From an uncultured Oscillospiraceae bacterium (GTDB lineage: Bacteria > Bacillota > Clostridia > Oscillospirales > Oscillospiraceae), in NCBI GenBank assembly GCA_910585265.1, contig CAJUCA010000039.1, positions 1 to 29,524 of the forward strand: a stretch of 29,524 nt of DNA. Direction: 5' to 3'. Under the pieces are notes generated by a model. That model worked only from the letters and a program-made list of their open reading frames with translations, did no database searches and had not been told where the DNA came from. A program made the translations under genes and the position numbers. Positions 1 to 7,278 of the stretch are shown in pieces. Position 1 is the stretch's first letter. Each line of letters starts with the position of its first letter.

Positions 1-1
1 T

Positions 2-41
2 TTTGACGGCCCCCGGATTTTTTGATCCGAGGGCCGTCAAA
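2..41. other. Strong inverted repeat, possible terminator of the tRNA array
   Basis: An 11-bp perfect outer stem (2-12 with 31-41) encloses a further 5-bp stem (14-18 with 25-29). It lies downstream of the minus-strand tRNA array and may end its transcript. No T-run is visible on either side because the window begins here, so the terminator role is an inference. Confidence 0.45.
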
Positions 42-98
42 CCGTTGAAAACACTACACTGGCTTTGCGGCCAAAATAGCATTTTCATCGTGTTAACT

Positions 99-174
99 TG
101 GTGACCCAGCGGGGACTCGAACCCCGGACCTTCGCCTTAAAAGGGCGTTGCTCTACCAACTGAGCTACTGGGTC
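99..174 (-). tRNA. tRNA-Lys (anticodon UUU)
   Basis: Read on the minus strand it folds as a full cloverleaf with a 7-bp acceptor stem (GACCCAG/CTGGGTC), a TTCGAGTC T-loop region, and an anticodon loop CTTTTAA giving UUU. Discriminator A and the CCA end are encoded (99-101). It is the last tRNA of a five-gene minus-strand array. Confidence 0.97.
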
Positions 175-255
175 ATATGAGCTTTTACAGGGCAAGGAGA
201 GAACCCGAGGCGGCCCAGCCACAGGCCCAGGCCGCCGAGCCGATCCCGACGGGGC

Positions 256-287
256 CCCCGCAAAGCCGGCCTTCAGGCTTTGTGGGG
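256..287. repeat. Small hairpin repeat between tRNA genes, copy 1
   Basis: CCCCGCAAAGCC pairs with GGCTTTGTGGGG (one G-T wobble) around a short loop. The same hairpin recurs at 791-822 and 864-895, always in spacers between tRNA genes, and a degenerate relative lies near 596-650. It may protect or separate the tRNA precursors, or be a REP-like repeat. Confidence 0.7.
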
Positions 288-361
288 AAGCGAAGAAATT
301 TCCCATCCGGCGCAGCTTTCCGCGCAAACGGGAAGCGGAGCGGTAAGGGGAATTTCTGAGC

Positions 362-436
362 TGGCTGGGATGGCTGGACTCGAACCAGCGGATGCGGGAG
401 TCAAAGTCCCGTGCCTTACCACTTGGCTACACCCCA
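362..436 (-). tRNA. tRNA-Gln (anticodon UUG)
   Basis: The minus strand gives a cloverleaf with acceptor TGGGGTG/CATCCCA, anticodon stem CGGGA/TCCCG and loop CTTTGAC, so the anticodon is UUG. The U1-A72 pair at the acceptor end is typical of bacterial glutamine tRNAs. Discriminator G and CCA are encoded. Confidence 0.96.
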
Positions 437-489
437 GTATAGAAGTGAGGCAAGGGCCGGAGCGGACGCTCCGGCCCTCAGCCACGGTA

Positions 490-566
490 TGGGGTGGGTA
501 ATGGGGCTCGAACCCACGACACCCGGAACCACAATCCGGTGCTCTGCCAGCTGAGCTATACCCACC
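490..566 (-). tRNA. tRNA-His (anticodon GUG)
   Basis: The anticodon loop TTGTGGT gives GUG. The extra 5' G at position -1 (complement of 566) faces discriminator C (complement of 493), the identity pair of histidine tRNAs. CCA is encoded at 490-492. Confidence 0.97.
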
Positions 567-653
567 ATATCCAGTTTCGCGCTGACGGACGCCGCCCCAA
601 GGGGCCTGCAAAGCCGCCCTCCAGGCCTTACGGGGGGCGGGCTTTGCCCCCGC

Positions 654-730
<77 letters not shown>

Positions 731-790
731 GTATCAAAAGAGAACAAGGGGCAGGAGAACGGAGCCGGACAGACTTCGCCCGAACGGGGT

Positions 791-822
791 CCCCGCAAAG
801 CTGTCCTTCAAACTTTGTGGGG
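791..822. repeat. Small hairpin repeat between tRNA genes, copy 2
   Basis: This is a second copy of the hairpin seen at 256-287, with changes in the arms. It sits in a longer similar block (about 775-840) that is repeated again next to it at about 843-910, so the Arg-Gly spacer grew by tandem duplication. Confidence 0.65.
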
Positions 823-863
823 AGAGGAGGGGCAAGGGGGAACGGACTTTGCCCAAATGGGGC

Positions 864-895
864 CCCCGCAAAGCCGCCCTTCAGGCTTTGTGGGG
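864..895. repeat. Small hairpin repeat between tRNA genes, copy 3
   Basis: This is the third copy of the same hairpin, nearly identical to copy 1. It is followed by the string GGAGGGGCAA, which also follows copy 2. Confidence 0.65.
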
Positions 896-968
896 AAAGG
901 AGGGGCAAAGAAATGGAGCACGGGATGCCCACAGGGTGTCCCGCGCGGAATGGATTTTGCCCCGACGC

Positions 969-1042
969 TGGAGCGGGTGATGGGAATCGAACCCACGCGA
1001 CCAGCTTGGAAGGCTGGGATTCTACCATTGAACTACACCCGC
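969..1042 (-). tRNA. tRNA-Gly (anticodon UCC)
   Basis: The cloverleaf has acceptor GCGGGTG/CACCCGC, anticodon stem CCAGC/GCTGG and loop CTTCCAA, so the anticodon is UCC, reading GGA/GGG. Discriminator U and CCA are encoded. It is the promoter-proximal gene of the array. Confidence 0.97.
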
Positions 1043-1074
1043 AAGAGGATGCCCCCGCAAATGTCAGCCTAGAT

Positions 1075-1103
1075 ATGATAGCACAAACCCCGCCGCTTGT
1101 CAA
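1075..1103 (-). promoter_or_regulatory. Sigma-A promoter of the tRNA array
   Basis: On the minus strand a perfect -35 TTGACA (1098-1103) and a -10 TATCAT (1075-1080) are 17 bp apart. Transcription would start about 25-30 bases before tRNA-Gly. No other promoter of this quality lies within the array, which suggests a single five-tRNA transcript. Confidence 0.85.
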
Positions 1104-1192
1104 TCCCCCAGAGCAAAAATCCGCCGAAAGTCCCGTTTCTCTTTCGTGCTGCCCACGCCTTGTTTCAAAATCTGATGCCAAAACAGGCAGAC

Positions 1193-1221
1193 AGGCGGCC
1201 ACCCCTGCCAGGTGGCCGCCT
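1193..1221. terminator. GC-rich hairpin, possible terminator
   Basis: AGGCGGCCACC pairs perfectly with GGTGGCCGCCT around a 7-base loop. On the minus strand it is followed, after 7 bases, by TTTT. It lies downstream of the DUF3784 gene and of repeat A, so it probably was that gene's terminator before A inserted. The rest of 1104-1248 shows no gene. Confidence 0.5.
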
Positions 1222-1249
1222 CATCAATTACAGGTGGGCAAAGGTCTTA

Positions 1250-1410
1250 GAACCTGTATTCACAACCTCAAACGCCGTCTGGACGGGTCTTTTCCCGCCA
1301 TCCAGCGTTAAATTTTCTTGCAATACACAAAGTATTCCTGCGAAAATTTGCCTTGGCTGGCGAAAAAAATCCCTCGCCCAGCCGGCATCTTCGGCTGTGA
1401 ATGCAGGTTC
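1250..1410 (+). mobile_element. Palindromic MITE-like element, copy A
   Basis: This 161-bp imperfect palindrome has ends GAACCTGTATTCACA and, inverted, the near match TGTGAATGCAGGTTC. TTA flanks it directly on both sides (1247-1249 and 1411-1413). The right-hand TTA is the complement of the TAA stop codon of the DUF3784 gene. The centre holds AATACACAAAGTATTCC, shared by all five copies. Its inner arms (AAATTTTC/GAAAATTT) differ from those of copies C, D and E (GCGTTTTC/GAAAACGC) but still pair. There is no coding capacity. Confidence 0.85.
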
Positions 1411-1731
1411 TTAGAACCCGCCATTAAATTTCTTTTGAACCTTTGCGATCACGGCAAAGCTCATGCCTATTCCAACAAACAAAACACCGATGGAAAGCAT
1501 CACAACGGAGGTATTTGTCCCGAGCAGGGCAATGATTCCGCTGATCATCAACGAGGCGGCAAGCACGAACAGCCCCTTTGAAAACGATTTCCCGTAATTC
1601 TTCTTATCCGATTCTTTGATATGCGTTTGATGATAGGCATGGATCAAATTTGTATTTCCCTGATAGATCGCAGCCGCAAGGCCAAGAAGCAGAACAGCCA
1701 CCGCAAACATCAGCACCGAGTAGATGATCAT
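1411..1731 (-). CDS. DUF3784-type small membrane protein
   Basis: This 106-aa protein has three predicted membrane segments (about residues 2-22, 52-70 and 75-95). The stretch between the first two (LIHAYHQTHIKESDKKNYGK) matches the conserved linker I know from DUF3784 proteins of Clostridia. The family's function is unknown; it acts at the cell membrane. The ATG at 1729-1731 follows a good GGAGGGG ribosome binding site and a promoter at 1754-1782. The gene appears to stand alone. Its TAA stop is at the same time the target-site duplication of repeat A, so insertion cost no residue. The family call rests on recalled similarity. Confidence 0.8.
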   Translation of the reverse strand: MIIYSVLMFAVAVLLLGLAAAIYQGNTNLIHAYHQTHIKESDKKNYGKSFSKGLFVLAASLMISGIIALLGTNTSVVMLSIGVLFVGIGMSFAVIAKVQKKFNGGF

Positions 1732-1753
1732 CGTTACCCCTCCTTTGTTGGAT

Positions 1754-1782
1754 ATTTTACCATATTATGAAACCATGTTCAA
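1754..1782 (-). promoter_or_regulatory. Promoter of the DUF3784 gene
   Basis: On the minus strand TTGAAC (1777-1782) and TAAAAT (1754-1759) are exactly 17 bp apart, just upstream of the GGAGGGG ribosome binding site of the DUF3784 gene. Confidence 0.75.
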
Positions 1783-1816
1783 GGGTTTTCGTTGAAACTG
1801 CAAAAATCCCCCCGCC

Positions 1817-2266
1817 TCACCGCCTCTTAACCATCACAAAATTCGTCAGAAAGACCCCATTCCGCTCCACCTGCTGCTCCTTCACAACCCGGTATCCCCG
1901 CTTTTCAAAAAAGGGCCTCGCCGTAATCGAAGCGTGGGTGACAACATCCCCCTGGACCGCCCCCTCCAGCCGGTCGCACACAGCGGCGGCGATCCCCCGC
2001 CCCTGGTAGCCGTAGTGGACATACAGGCGGTCCAGATAGCCCATCCCGTCGATATCCCCAAAGCCCGCCAGGACGCCGTCCTCCTCCGCCACCACGCTGA
2101 AGTGCGCTTGCAGGGACCGGTCCCACTGCGCCAAATCCACCCGCTCCGCCGCCCACGCGTCCAGCTGCTCCTTTGTGTAATCCCTCGCGTTCACCCTGTG
2201 AACCGTGTTGTAAAAAAGCTCCCGCAATTCCTTGCAGTCCGAGGATCGGTACTCCCGAATCAGCAT
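1817..2266 (-). CDS. GNAT-family N-acetyltransferase, YafP-like
   Basis: This 149-aa cytoplasmic enzyme should transfer an acetyl group from acetyl-CoA to an unknown amine. It begins LIREYRSSDCKELRELFYNTV, as GNAT proteins do. It carries the acetyl-CoA loop YQGRGIAAAVCDRL (motif A, Q/R-x-x-G-x-G/A), near residue 95, and a C-terminal ASITARPFFEKRGYRVVKEQ that closely resembles E. coli YafP as I recall it. I start it at the ATG at 2264-2266, preceded by GGGGGTGG; a TTG five codons upstream is less likely. The physiological substrate cannot be read from sequence. The next gene upstream is the histidine kinase, separated by its terminator and repeat B. Confidence 0.85.
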   Translation of the reverse strand: MLIREYRSSDCKELRELFYNTVHRVNARDYTKEQLDAWAAERVDLAQWDRSLQAHFSVVAEEDGVLAGFGDIDGMGYLDRLYVHYGYQGRGIAAAVCDRLEGAVQGDVVTHASITARPFFEKRGYRVVKEQQVERNGVFLTNFVMVKRR

Positions 2267-2342
2267 TTTTTCCACCCCCAAAATTTATCACCGCCTGCCT
2301 CCATCACCGACCGCCTTCCGCCCCGCCGGGCCCGAAGCCCCG

Positions 2343-2373
2343 AAAGGCCCGCGCGGCCGAAACCGCGCGGGCC
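2343..2373 (-). terminator. Terminator of the two-component operon
   Basis: GGCCCGCGCGG (2346-2356) pairs perfectly with CCGCGCGGGCC (2363-2373). Read on the minus strand a short TTT follows. It belongs downstream of the histidine kinase gene, from which repeat B now separates it. Confidence 0.65.
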
Positions 2374-2381
2374 CCTTCTCA

Positions 2382-2542
2382 GAGCCTGTTTAAAATCTGG
2401 CGGAATGCCAGACGGGCACAGATTTTTTTGCTGGGCAAGGCGATTTGACGCAGGAATACTTTGTGTATTTCCAGTCAAATCAACGCGGCCCAGCGGGAAA
2501 AGATGTGCCGGGATGGCGTTTTGACAGATTTTGAACAGGGTC
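2382..2542 (-). mobile_element. Palindromic MITE-like element, copy B (divergent subfamily)
   Basis: This 161-bp palindrome has ends GAGCCTGTTTAAAATCTG and, inverted, CAGATTTTGAACAGGGTC. It is flanked on both sides by TCA (2379-2381 and 2543-2545). The right TCA is the complement of the TGA stop codon of the histidine kinase. The arms differ from those of the other four copies in sequence but pair with each other (for example ATTTGAC with GTCAAAT), while the centre GGAATACTTTGTGTATT is unchanged. It is in the opposite orientation to A, D and E. Confidence 0.85.
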
Positions 2543-4879
2543 TCACAGCCGCAGGACGGGAAGGCCGCCCCCCTCCGCCCCCGCCAGGGGCAGGGTCACG
2601 GTGGCCTTGAACAGATCCCCGTCGATGCTGATCGCAAACCTCCCGTGCTGAAGCTCCGTCAGCGACTGGGCGATGGACAGCCCCAGCCCGCTGCCCGAGG
2701 CGTTCCGCGACTCGTCCCCCCGGACAAACCGCTCCATCAGCCGCTCCGCCGGAATGTCCAGCGCGTCCCGGGAGATGTTCTTCACCGACAGCACCGCCTG
2801 CCCGCCGCTCTCCCGCAGCTCCACATACACCCGGGTGCCGGGGAGGGCGTACTTGGCGCAGTTGGTCAGCAGGTTGTCCAGCACCCGCCACAGGTGCCGC
2901 CCGTCCGCCTCCACCCAGACCGCCTCCTCCGGCAGGGTGCGCACCACCGTCAGCCCCTGGGCCTCCAGCCGCTCGCCGCACTCCGCCAGGGCCTGGTCCG
3001 CCAGCTGCTTGAAGTCCAGCCGCTCCCAGCTCACCGCCAGGTTCCCCGTGGACGCCTTGGACGCCTCCACCAGATCCTCCGTCAGCTTCTTCAGCCGCTG
3101 GCTTTTCCGGTCCAGCACCTCGATATACTCCGCCGCCTTGGGGTCCTGTATGTCCACCTTTTTCAGCAGGTCCACGTAGTTGATGATGGAGGTCAGCGGC
3201 GTTTTCAGATCGTGGGACACGTTGGTGATCAGCTCCGCCTTGAAGTGCTCGCTGCGCATCCGCTCGTCCACCGCCGTGGAGATGGCGTGGCCCAGGTTGT
3301 TCAGCTCCCCGGCGTGGCCCTTCAAATCGGGGAGCATCCGCCGCGTGTCGATCTGATAGCCGGGGTTGCCGCCGATGATCTCCTGGGTGCCCCGGCGGAT
3401 CTTCTTCCACTGGTAGGCCCACAGGCACAGGTACGCCGCCACGCCCGCGCTCACCAGCAGCCACAGCCCGGCGGCCCATCGGATCGTTGCCAGTGTAAAG
3501 ATGGGGTATGCCATACAGCCCATCACCGCCTTCCAAATCAGGGGGACGGCCTGGACGCACCGTCCCAGCGCGCCCGCCAGCCCCCACAGCGTCCGCCAGC
3601 ACCACGAGCACACCGCCCACGTCCAGGTGTTGCGCAGCAGGGTACGGGCCTTGAACCGGGCGCACACCGTCACCAGCGCGGCCAGCCCCATGGCCGCCGC
3701 CGCGGCCACCCCCAGCCCCACGCCGATGAGCTGCATGAACATGGGAAGGTCCCCGTAAGCGTTGGCCACGATAGCCACCCCCAACGCCGTGGAGCCCGCG
3801 CCGCCCCAGAACAGCAGGAACAGCAGCACGTCCCCGGGGATGCGGTGGAACCAGTTGAGGTAGATCTCCTCCGTCCCCGGCTTGTGCCCCGCGCCGCAGC
3901 ACAGGTACACCGCCAGCGCCACCCCCAGCACCCCCAACGCCATGGTGCCCGCCAGGTAGCCCTCCCGGGCGGACTGCCACTCCGACAGCTTGTCGGCGGC
4001 CCGCTTGTACTGGTCGTCCACCCGGAGGTCTTTGTCCACCCACAGGATCAGGCTGGAGTCGGCCTGCTCCGCCTCTGCCTGGGCCTCCGGGGTCAGCCTC
4101 CACTCCTCGCTCACTGGCTCGTAGAGGTAGCCGAACCGGTTGGCCTCCAGGCAGGCCAGGATGGTGGGATAAAAGACGTAGGAATCCCCCGCGCTGTCCA
4201 CCACCCACAGCATATTGGTATAGCCGTCGTTGTCCGCCAGGAGCTGGTTTTCCGTGATGGCAACGGGATCGCCCTGGGCGTCAACCAGCTGGGCGTTGGT
4301 GCCCTCCGCTCTGGCTTTCCGGACGGCTTCCGCCCAGGTGGGCAGCATGGTCCGCCAGCCCGAGTGATAGGACACGCTGTCATAGTCCCCGGCGTTGACG
4401 GCATTGTTCCCGGCGTCCTCGTCGTAATACTCCCAGACGGTATCCACGTTCCGGATATTGCCCTTCCCCCGGCGGAGCTCCACCTCGTAGTCGACGTCCG
4501 CCTGGGAGCTGTCCTCCTGGGTGTTGCCGTAGATCACCCGGCCCTCCTGATCCAGAAGCTGCCAGCGCAGGTTGGTGGCCCCGGCGTCGAACTCCGCCTC
4601 CAGCCGCTCGATGGTCCGCTTGTCGGACAGGTTCAGGGTGTCCCCCGCCTTCTGGGCGTCCTTCAGATTCACCAGATGGAGTACCATCATGTAGTCCTGC
4701 CGCACCAGGTACGTCCGGGTGTAGCCCCCGGTGTAGGCCGTGCTGTCGTAATAGGCGTCGGTCCACAGGGCGTCGAAGTTGGCCATCTGGTACCAGGAGA
4801 GGATTGCGGTGGCGGTGAAGGCCGCCACCGCCGCCATGAAGGCCAAGGCCTTCATGGCCATATTTTCCCGCCACTTCAT
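2543..4879 (-). CDS. Sensor histidine kinase with large extracytoplasmic domain and several membrane spans
   Basis: This 778-aa kinase is the partner of the response regulator encoded just upstream. A first membrane segment (about 9-29) is followed by an extracytoplasmic domain of about 270 residues. Some five or six further spans lie between about 305 and 500, then a HisKA domain with NVSHDLKTPL (phospho-accepting His near 556) and an HATPase domain with N-box DNLLTNCAKYA (about 668) and G-box GSGLGLSIA (about 730). The ATG at 4877-4879 overlaps the regulator's TGA (ATGA), which implies translational coupling; in-frame codons further upstream lie inside the regulator gene. The stop TGA is the target duplication of repeat B. 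The ligand is unknown. The block of extra spans between sensor domain and kinase core is larger than in the common two-span kinases. Confidence 0.93.
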   Translation of the reverse strand: MKWRENMAMKALAFMAAVAAFTATAILSWYQMANFDALWTDAYYDSTAYTGGYTRTYLVRQDYMMVLHLVNLKDAQKAGDTLNLSDKRTIERLEAEFDAGATNLRWQLLDQEGRVIYGNTQEDSSQADVDYEVELRRGKGNIRNVDTVWEYYDEDAGNNAVNAGDYDSVSYHSGWRTMLPTWAEAVRKARAEGTNAQLVDAQGDPVAITENQLLADNDGYTNMLWVVDSAGDSYVFYPTILACLEANRFGYLYEPVSEEWRLTPEAQAEAEQADSSLILWVDKDLRVDDQYKRAADKLSEWQSAREGYLAGTMALGVLGVALAVYLCCGAGHKPGTEEIYLNWFHRIPGDVLLFLLFWGGAGSTALGVAIVANAYGDLPMFMQLIGVGLGVAAAAAMGLAALVTVCARFKARTLLRNTWTWAVCSWCWRTLWGLAGALGRCVQAVPLIWKAVMGCMAYPIFTLATIRWAAGLWLLVSAGVAAYLCLWAYQWKKIRRGTQEIIGGNPGYQIDTRRMLPDLKGHAGELNNLGHAISTAVDERMRSEHFKAELITNVSHDLKTPLTSIINYVDLLKKVDIQDPKAAEYIEVLDRKSQRLKKLTEDLVEASKASTGNLAVSWERLDFKQLADQALAECGERLEAQGLTVVRTLPEEAVWVEADGRHLWRVLDNLLTNCAKYALPGTRVYVELRESGGQAVLSVKNISRDALDIPAERLMERFVRGDESRNASGSGLGLSIAQSLTELQHGRFAISIDGDLFKATVTLPLAGAEGGGLPVLRL

Positions 4880-5577
4880 GCCATCTTCTCCATTTTGTAC
4901 CCCAGCCCCCACACCACCTTCAGATACCGGGGGTTGGCGGGGTCGATCTCGATTTTCTCCCGCAGGTGCCGTATGTGTACGGCCACCGTGTTCTCGCTGC
5001 CCAGGGCAGGGTCGTTCCACACCTGCTCGTAGATCTGGGCGGTGGAGAACACCCGGCCCAGGTTCTTCAACAGCAGCCGCAGGATGTTATACTCGATGGG
5101 GGTGAGGCTCACCGGCTCGCCGTCCACCGTCACCGACTTGGCCTCGTCGTCCATGAGGATGGTGCCGTTGCGCAGCGCGCCGTCCCCCTCCTCCGCCACC
5201 GCCTTGCCCCCCAGGGTGGTGTACCGCCGCAGCTGGCTTTTCACCCGGGCCAGCACCTCGATGGGGTTGAAGGGCTTGGTAATATAGTCGTCCGCGCCGA
5301 TGTTCAGCCCCAGCACCTTGTCGGTGTCCTCGCTCTTGGCGGTGAGCAGGATGATGGGGATGTTCCCCTCCTCCCGGAGCTTGGCGGTGGCCCGGATGCC
5401 GTCCAGCCGGGGCATCATCACGTCCATGAGGATCAGGTCGATGTTCTCCGTGCGCACCGCCGCGATGGCCTCCTCGCCGTTGTAGGCGGACACCGTGCGG
5501 TAGCCCTCGCTGGTGAGGTAGATTTCCAATGCCGACACGATGTCCCTGTCGTCGTCGCAGATCAGAACCGTATACAT
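4876..5577 (-). CDS. OmpR/PhoB-family response regulator
   Basis: This 233-aa DNA-binding regulator should be phosphorylated by the downstream kinase. The receiver domain (1-120) has acidic residues D8-D10, the phosphorylation site D52 in LILMDVMMPRLDG, the conserved T79 (LLTAK) and K101 (TKPF). A winged-helix effector domain follows (about 138-230) with the typical SLTPIEYNILRLLLKNLGRV and VWGLGYKME ends. It overlaps the kinase gene by 4 bases. A promoter (5613-5641) lies about 40 bases upstream of the ATG, and a palindrome sits next to its -35 (5652-5670). Regulated genes cannot be inferred. Confidence 0.96.
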   Translation of the reverse strand: MYTVLICDDDRDIVSALEIYLTSEGYRTVSAYNGEEAIAAVRTENIDLILMDVMMPRLDGIRATAKLREEGNIPIILLTAKSEDTDKVLGLNIGADDYITKPFNPIEVLARVKSQLRRYTTLGGKAVAEEGDGALRNGTILMDDEAKSVTVDGEPVSLTPIEYNILRLLLKNLGRVFSTAQIYEQVWNDPALGSENTVAVHIRHLREKIEIDPANPRYLKVVWGLGYKMEKMA

Positions 5578-5612
5578 GGTCTATCACCCCTGCTGTCCAT
5601 CTTGATACCACT

Positions 5613-5641
5613 ATTCTACCCAACCGCCCATTAAGCCGCAA
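5613..5641 (-). promoter_or_regulatory. Promoter of the two-component operon
   Basis: On the minus strand -35 TTGCGG (5636-5641) and -10 TAGAAT (5613-5618) are 17 bp apart, upstream of the response regulator gene. Confidence 0.65.
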
Positions 5642-5651
5642 GTGGGAAAAT

Positions 5652-5670
5652 CCTTAAATTCCGTTTAAGG
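5652..5670. promoter_or_regulatory. Palindrome upstream of the -35, possible operator
   Basis: CCTTAAA and TTTAAGG form a perfect 7-bp inverted repeat with a 5-base spacer, about 10 bp upstream of the -35 hexamer. That is the position of an activator site. It could be an autoregulatory site, although OmpR-type regulators more often bind direct repeats. Confidence 0.45.
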
Positions 5671-5674
5671 CGAA

Positions 5675-5708
5675 AAAAAGCCTTCCCCCACAGGGGGGAA
5701 GGCTTTTT
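5675..5708. terminator. Bidirectional terminator
   Basis: A long GC-rich stem (CCTTCCCCC with GGGGGAAGG) is extended by A-runs on one side and T-runs on the other, so it can stop transcription in both directions. It ends the CmpB-like gene on the minus strand. Confidence 0.85.
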
Positions 5709-5712
5709 CCGT

Positions 5713-6417
5713 CTAATCGTACCACCCGATCTCGCTGAGTATGCCCATATTGGGGTAGCGGGCATGGAGGAAGTGGTCGGGGAAGGCGGCGTCCAGGAAG
5801 CGGCTGACGGCCCCCAGGGCGGGCTCTCCCTCCCGGCGGCGGTCCATGCGGCCCAGGGCGGCGGCGGTGACGGCGGTGCTGAGCACCAGGAAGGCGGCGG
5901 CTCCCGCGGCGATCCGCCGGCCCCGCTCCAGGGGTATGCGGGCCACGAGGCGGTACAGCGCGGGGCACGCCGCCCGCACCCACAGCACCGCCGCCGCCCC
6001 CCAGAACAGGCAGAACACCAGATTCACCCGCCCGTTCAGGTTGAAGGGCAGGTGGCGGTAATCCCAGAAGCAGGCCCCGAACAGCTTCTCCTGGAGCAGG
6101 GAGCATACGTACTCGTACACGCCGCCCAGCAGGGTGCCCGCCAGGAAGATCCGGGGGGTGGAGCGGCTGTCCATCCGGTGGAACACCAGGGTGAGCAGCA
6201 CCGCCCCGGCCCCCCAGACAATGCTGAACTGGCCGTAGATCAGGCTGCTGCGGCTGGTCAGCTCTCCCCGTGTCACCAGCCAGAACACGATCTCCACCAG
6301 ATCCCCCGCCACCCCGGCGATGAGGAACAGCCAGAACACCCAGTACAGGGTGAGGGGGGCGCGGTGGGCGTCCAGGGCGGGCTGCGCGCCCCGTTTGGCA
6401 GTCAGTTGGGTGATCAT
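5713..6417 (-). CDS. CmpB-like putative ABC transporter permease (PF06541 type)
   Basis: This 234-aa integral membrane protein has about five hydrophobic spans (roughly 23-48, 60-80, 90-110, 130-152, 172-190). The block GVYEYVCSLLQEKLFGACFW followed by DYRHLPFNLNGRVNLVFCLFWG is characteristic of the family annotated as putative ABC transporter permease (ABC_trans_CmpB). No ATPase gene is adjacent, so a transport role is only a label. The ATG at 6415-6417 follows AGGAGG at good spacing. The charged C-terminal tail (about 195-234) is unique. The gene ends at a strong terminator and has a seven-hairpin array directly upstream. Confidence 0.8.
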   Translation of the reverse strand: MITQLTAKRGAQPALDAHRAPLTLYWVFWLFLIAGVAGDLVEIVFWLVTRGELTSRSSLIYGQFSIVWGAGAVLLTLVFHRMDSRSTPRIFLAGTLLGGVYEYVCSLLQEKLFGACFWDYRHLPFNLNGRVNLVFCLFWGAAAVLWVRAACPALYRLVARIPLERGRRIAAGAAAFLVLSTAVTAAALGRMDRRREGEPALGAVSRFLDAAFPDHFLHARYPNMGILSEIGWYD

Positions 6418-6458
6418 GGCGTTCCTCCTGTCGTCCGGCGGTCCGGCTGCGAAATGTT

Positions 6459-6636
6459 GTTTCGATATCGTCGAAACACTTGAAAATCGGCAAGCCGATT
6501 TTCAAGGCGGGCAAAGCCCGCCAGCCCATTTCATGGGCTGTGTTTTGGCGATGAAGTCCACCGCGGGCCGCTTCGCGGCCCCTGCGGCGCATTTGCGCCG
6601 CAGGATTCAAAAGAAGTGGTTTACTTCTTTTGAATC
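6459..6636. repeat. Array of seven consecutive perfect hairpins
   Basis: Seven adjacent inverted repeats, all with loops of 3-5 bases: 6459-6477 (7-bp stem), 6481-6504 (10 bp), 6506-6522 (7 bp), 6523-6539 (7 bp), 6565-6581 (7 bp), 6582-6603 (9 bp) and 6604-6636 (14 bp). Together they nearly fill the region from 42 bp upstream of the CmpB-like start codon. No open reading frame explains them. The 68 bases beyond (6637-6704) hold nothing I recognise. Confidence 0.85.
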
Positions 6637-6704
6637 GCGGTGACTATAGAATATAGCACGTCCCCGGCGGGAAAATGCGAAAGGAAATCTAAAGGATTTT
6701 TTAA

Positions 6705-6864
6705 GAATCTGTATTCACAGCCGAAGATGTCGGGTGGACGAGGGATTTTTCCGCCAGACAAGGCGCGTTTTCGTAGGAATACTTTGTGTATTTCAAGAAA
6801 ACGCAACGCAGTATGGCGGAAAAAGACCCGTCCACACGGCGTTTGAGGTTGTGAATACAGGTTC
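6705..6864 (-). mobile_element. Palindromic MITE-like element, copy C
   Basis: This 160-bp palindrome has ends GAATCTGTATTCACA and, inverted, TGTGAATACAGGTTC. It is flanked on both sides by TAA (6702-6704 and 6865-6867). It carries the shared centre GGAATACTTTGTGTATT and is in the same orientation as B. It lies 46 bp beyond the stop codon of the HIT gene, in an intergenic region. Confidence 0.85.
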
Positions 6865-6910
6865 TAAGTTTGGCGGCAGCGGCAAAGGGCCGCAGGCACG
6901 GGAAAACGCT

Positions 6911-7264
6911 TTACCCCGGAGGCCAGGTCATATCCCGGCCCGCCAGCACGTGGAAGTGCAGGTGGGGCACCGACTGGCCTGCCTGGACGCCGCAGTTGGA
7001 CACCACCCGGAAATCGGCGACGCCCAGCTTCTTCGTCACCTTGGCGATAACCTCGAAGCAGTGCTTCACCACCAGGGAATTGCCCTCGTTCAGCTCCCCG
7101 CAGGAGCCGATGTGGACCTTGGGAATCACCAGGAAGTGGATGGGGGCCTGGGGGTCGATGTCGTAAAAGGCCACGCATTTCTCATCCTGATAGATGATGT
7201 TGGCGGGGATCTCCCCCTTCACGATCTTGCAGAACAGGCAGTTGGGATCTTGGGTCTGGAACAT
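6911..7264 (-). CDS. HIT-family protein (Hint/PKCI-type nucleotide hydrolase)
   Basis: This 117-aa cytoplasmic protein belongs to the histidine-triad family, which hydrolyses or transfers nucleoside monophosphate linkages such as adenosine phosphoramidates. It starts with the zinc-type CLFCKIVKGEIP motif (C9, C12), has FLVIPKVHI in the middle and ends with the triad HLHFHVL (101-105). Length and motif order match small Hint proteins. The ATG at 7262-7264 follows AAAGGAGG. It is the last gene of a three-gene operon, 14 bases after the cupin gene. The true substrate is unknown. Confidence 0.95.
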   Translation of the reverse strand: MFQTQDPNCLFCKIVKGEIPANIIYQDEKCVAFYDIDPQAPIHFLVIPKVHIGSCGELNEGNSLVVKHCFEVIAKVTKKLGVADFRVVSNCGVQAGQSVPHLHFHVLAGRDMTWPPG

Positions 7265-7278
7265 GGGATCAGCCTCCT

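Noticed and set aside
2531..5032. 833-codon plus-strand open frame opposite the histidine kinase
   Set aside because: It is the antisense shadow of the kinase and regulator genes: Pro/Gln/His/Arg-rich translation, no ribosome binding site, no known domain. Similar long shadows lie opposite alaS (9623-12004), clpB (16354-18510) and potCD (25966-28281).
5654..6610. 318-codon minus-strand frame over the CmpB-like gene and the hairpin array
   Set aside because: It is out of frame with the recognised CmpB-like protein, and its translation is low-complexity and shows no domain. The AGGAGG site belongs to the ATG at 6417.
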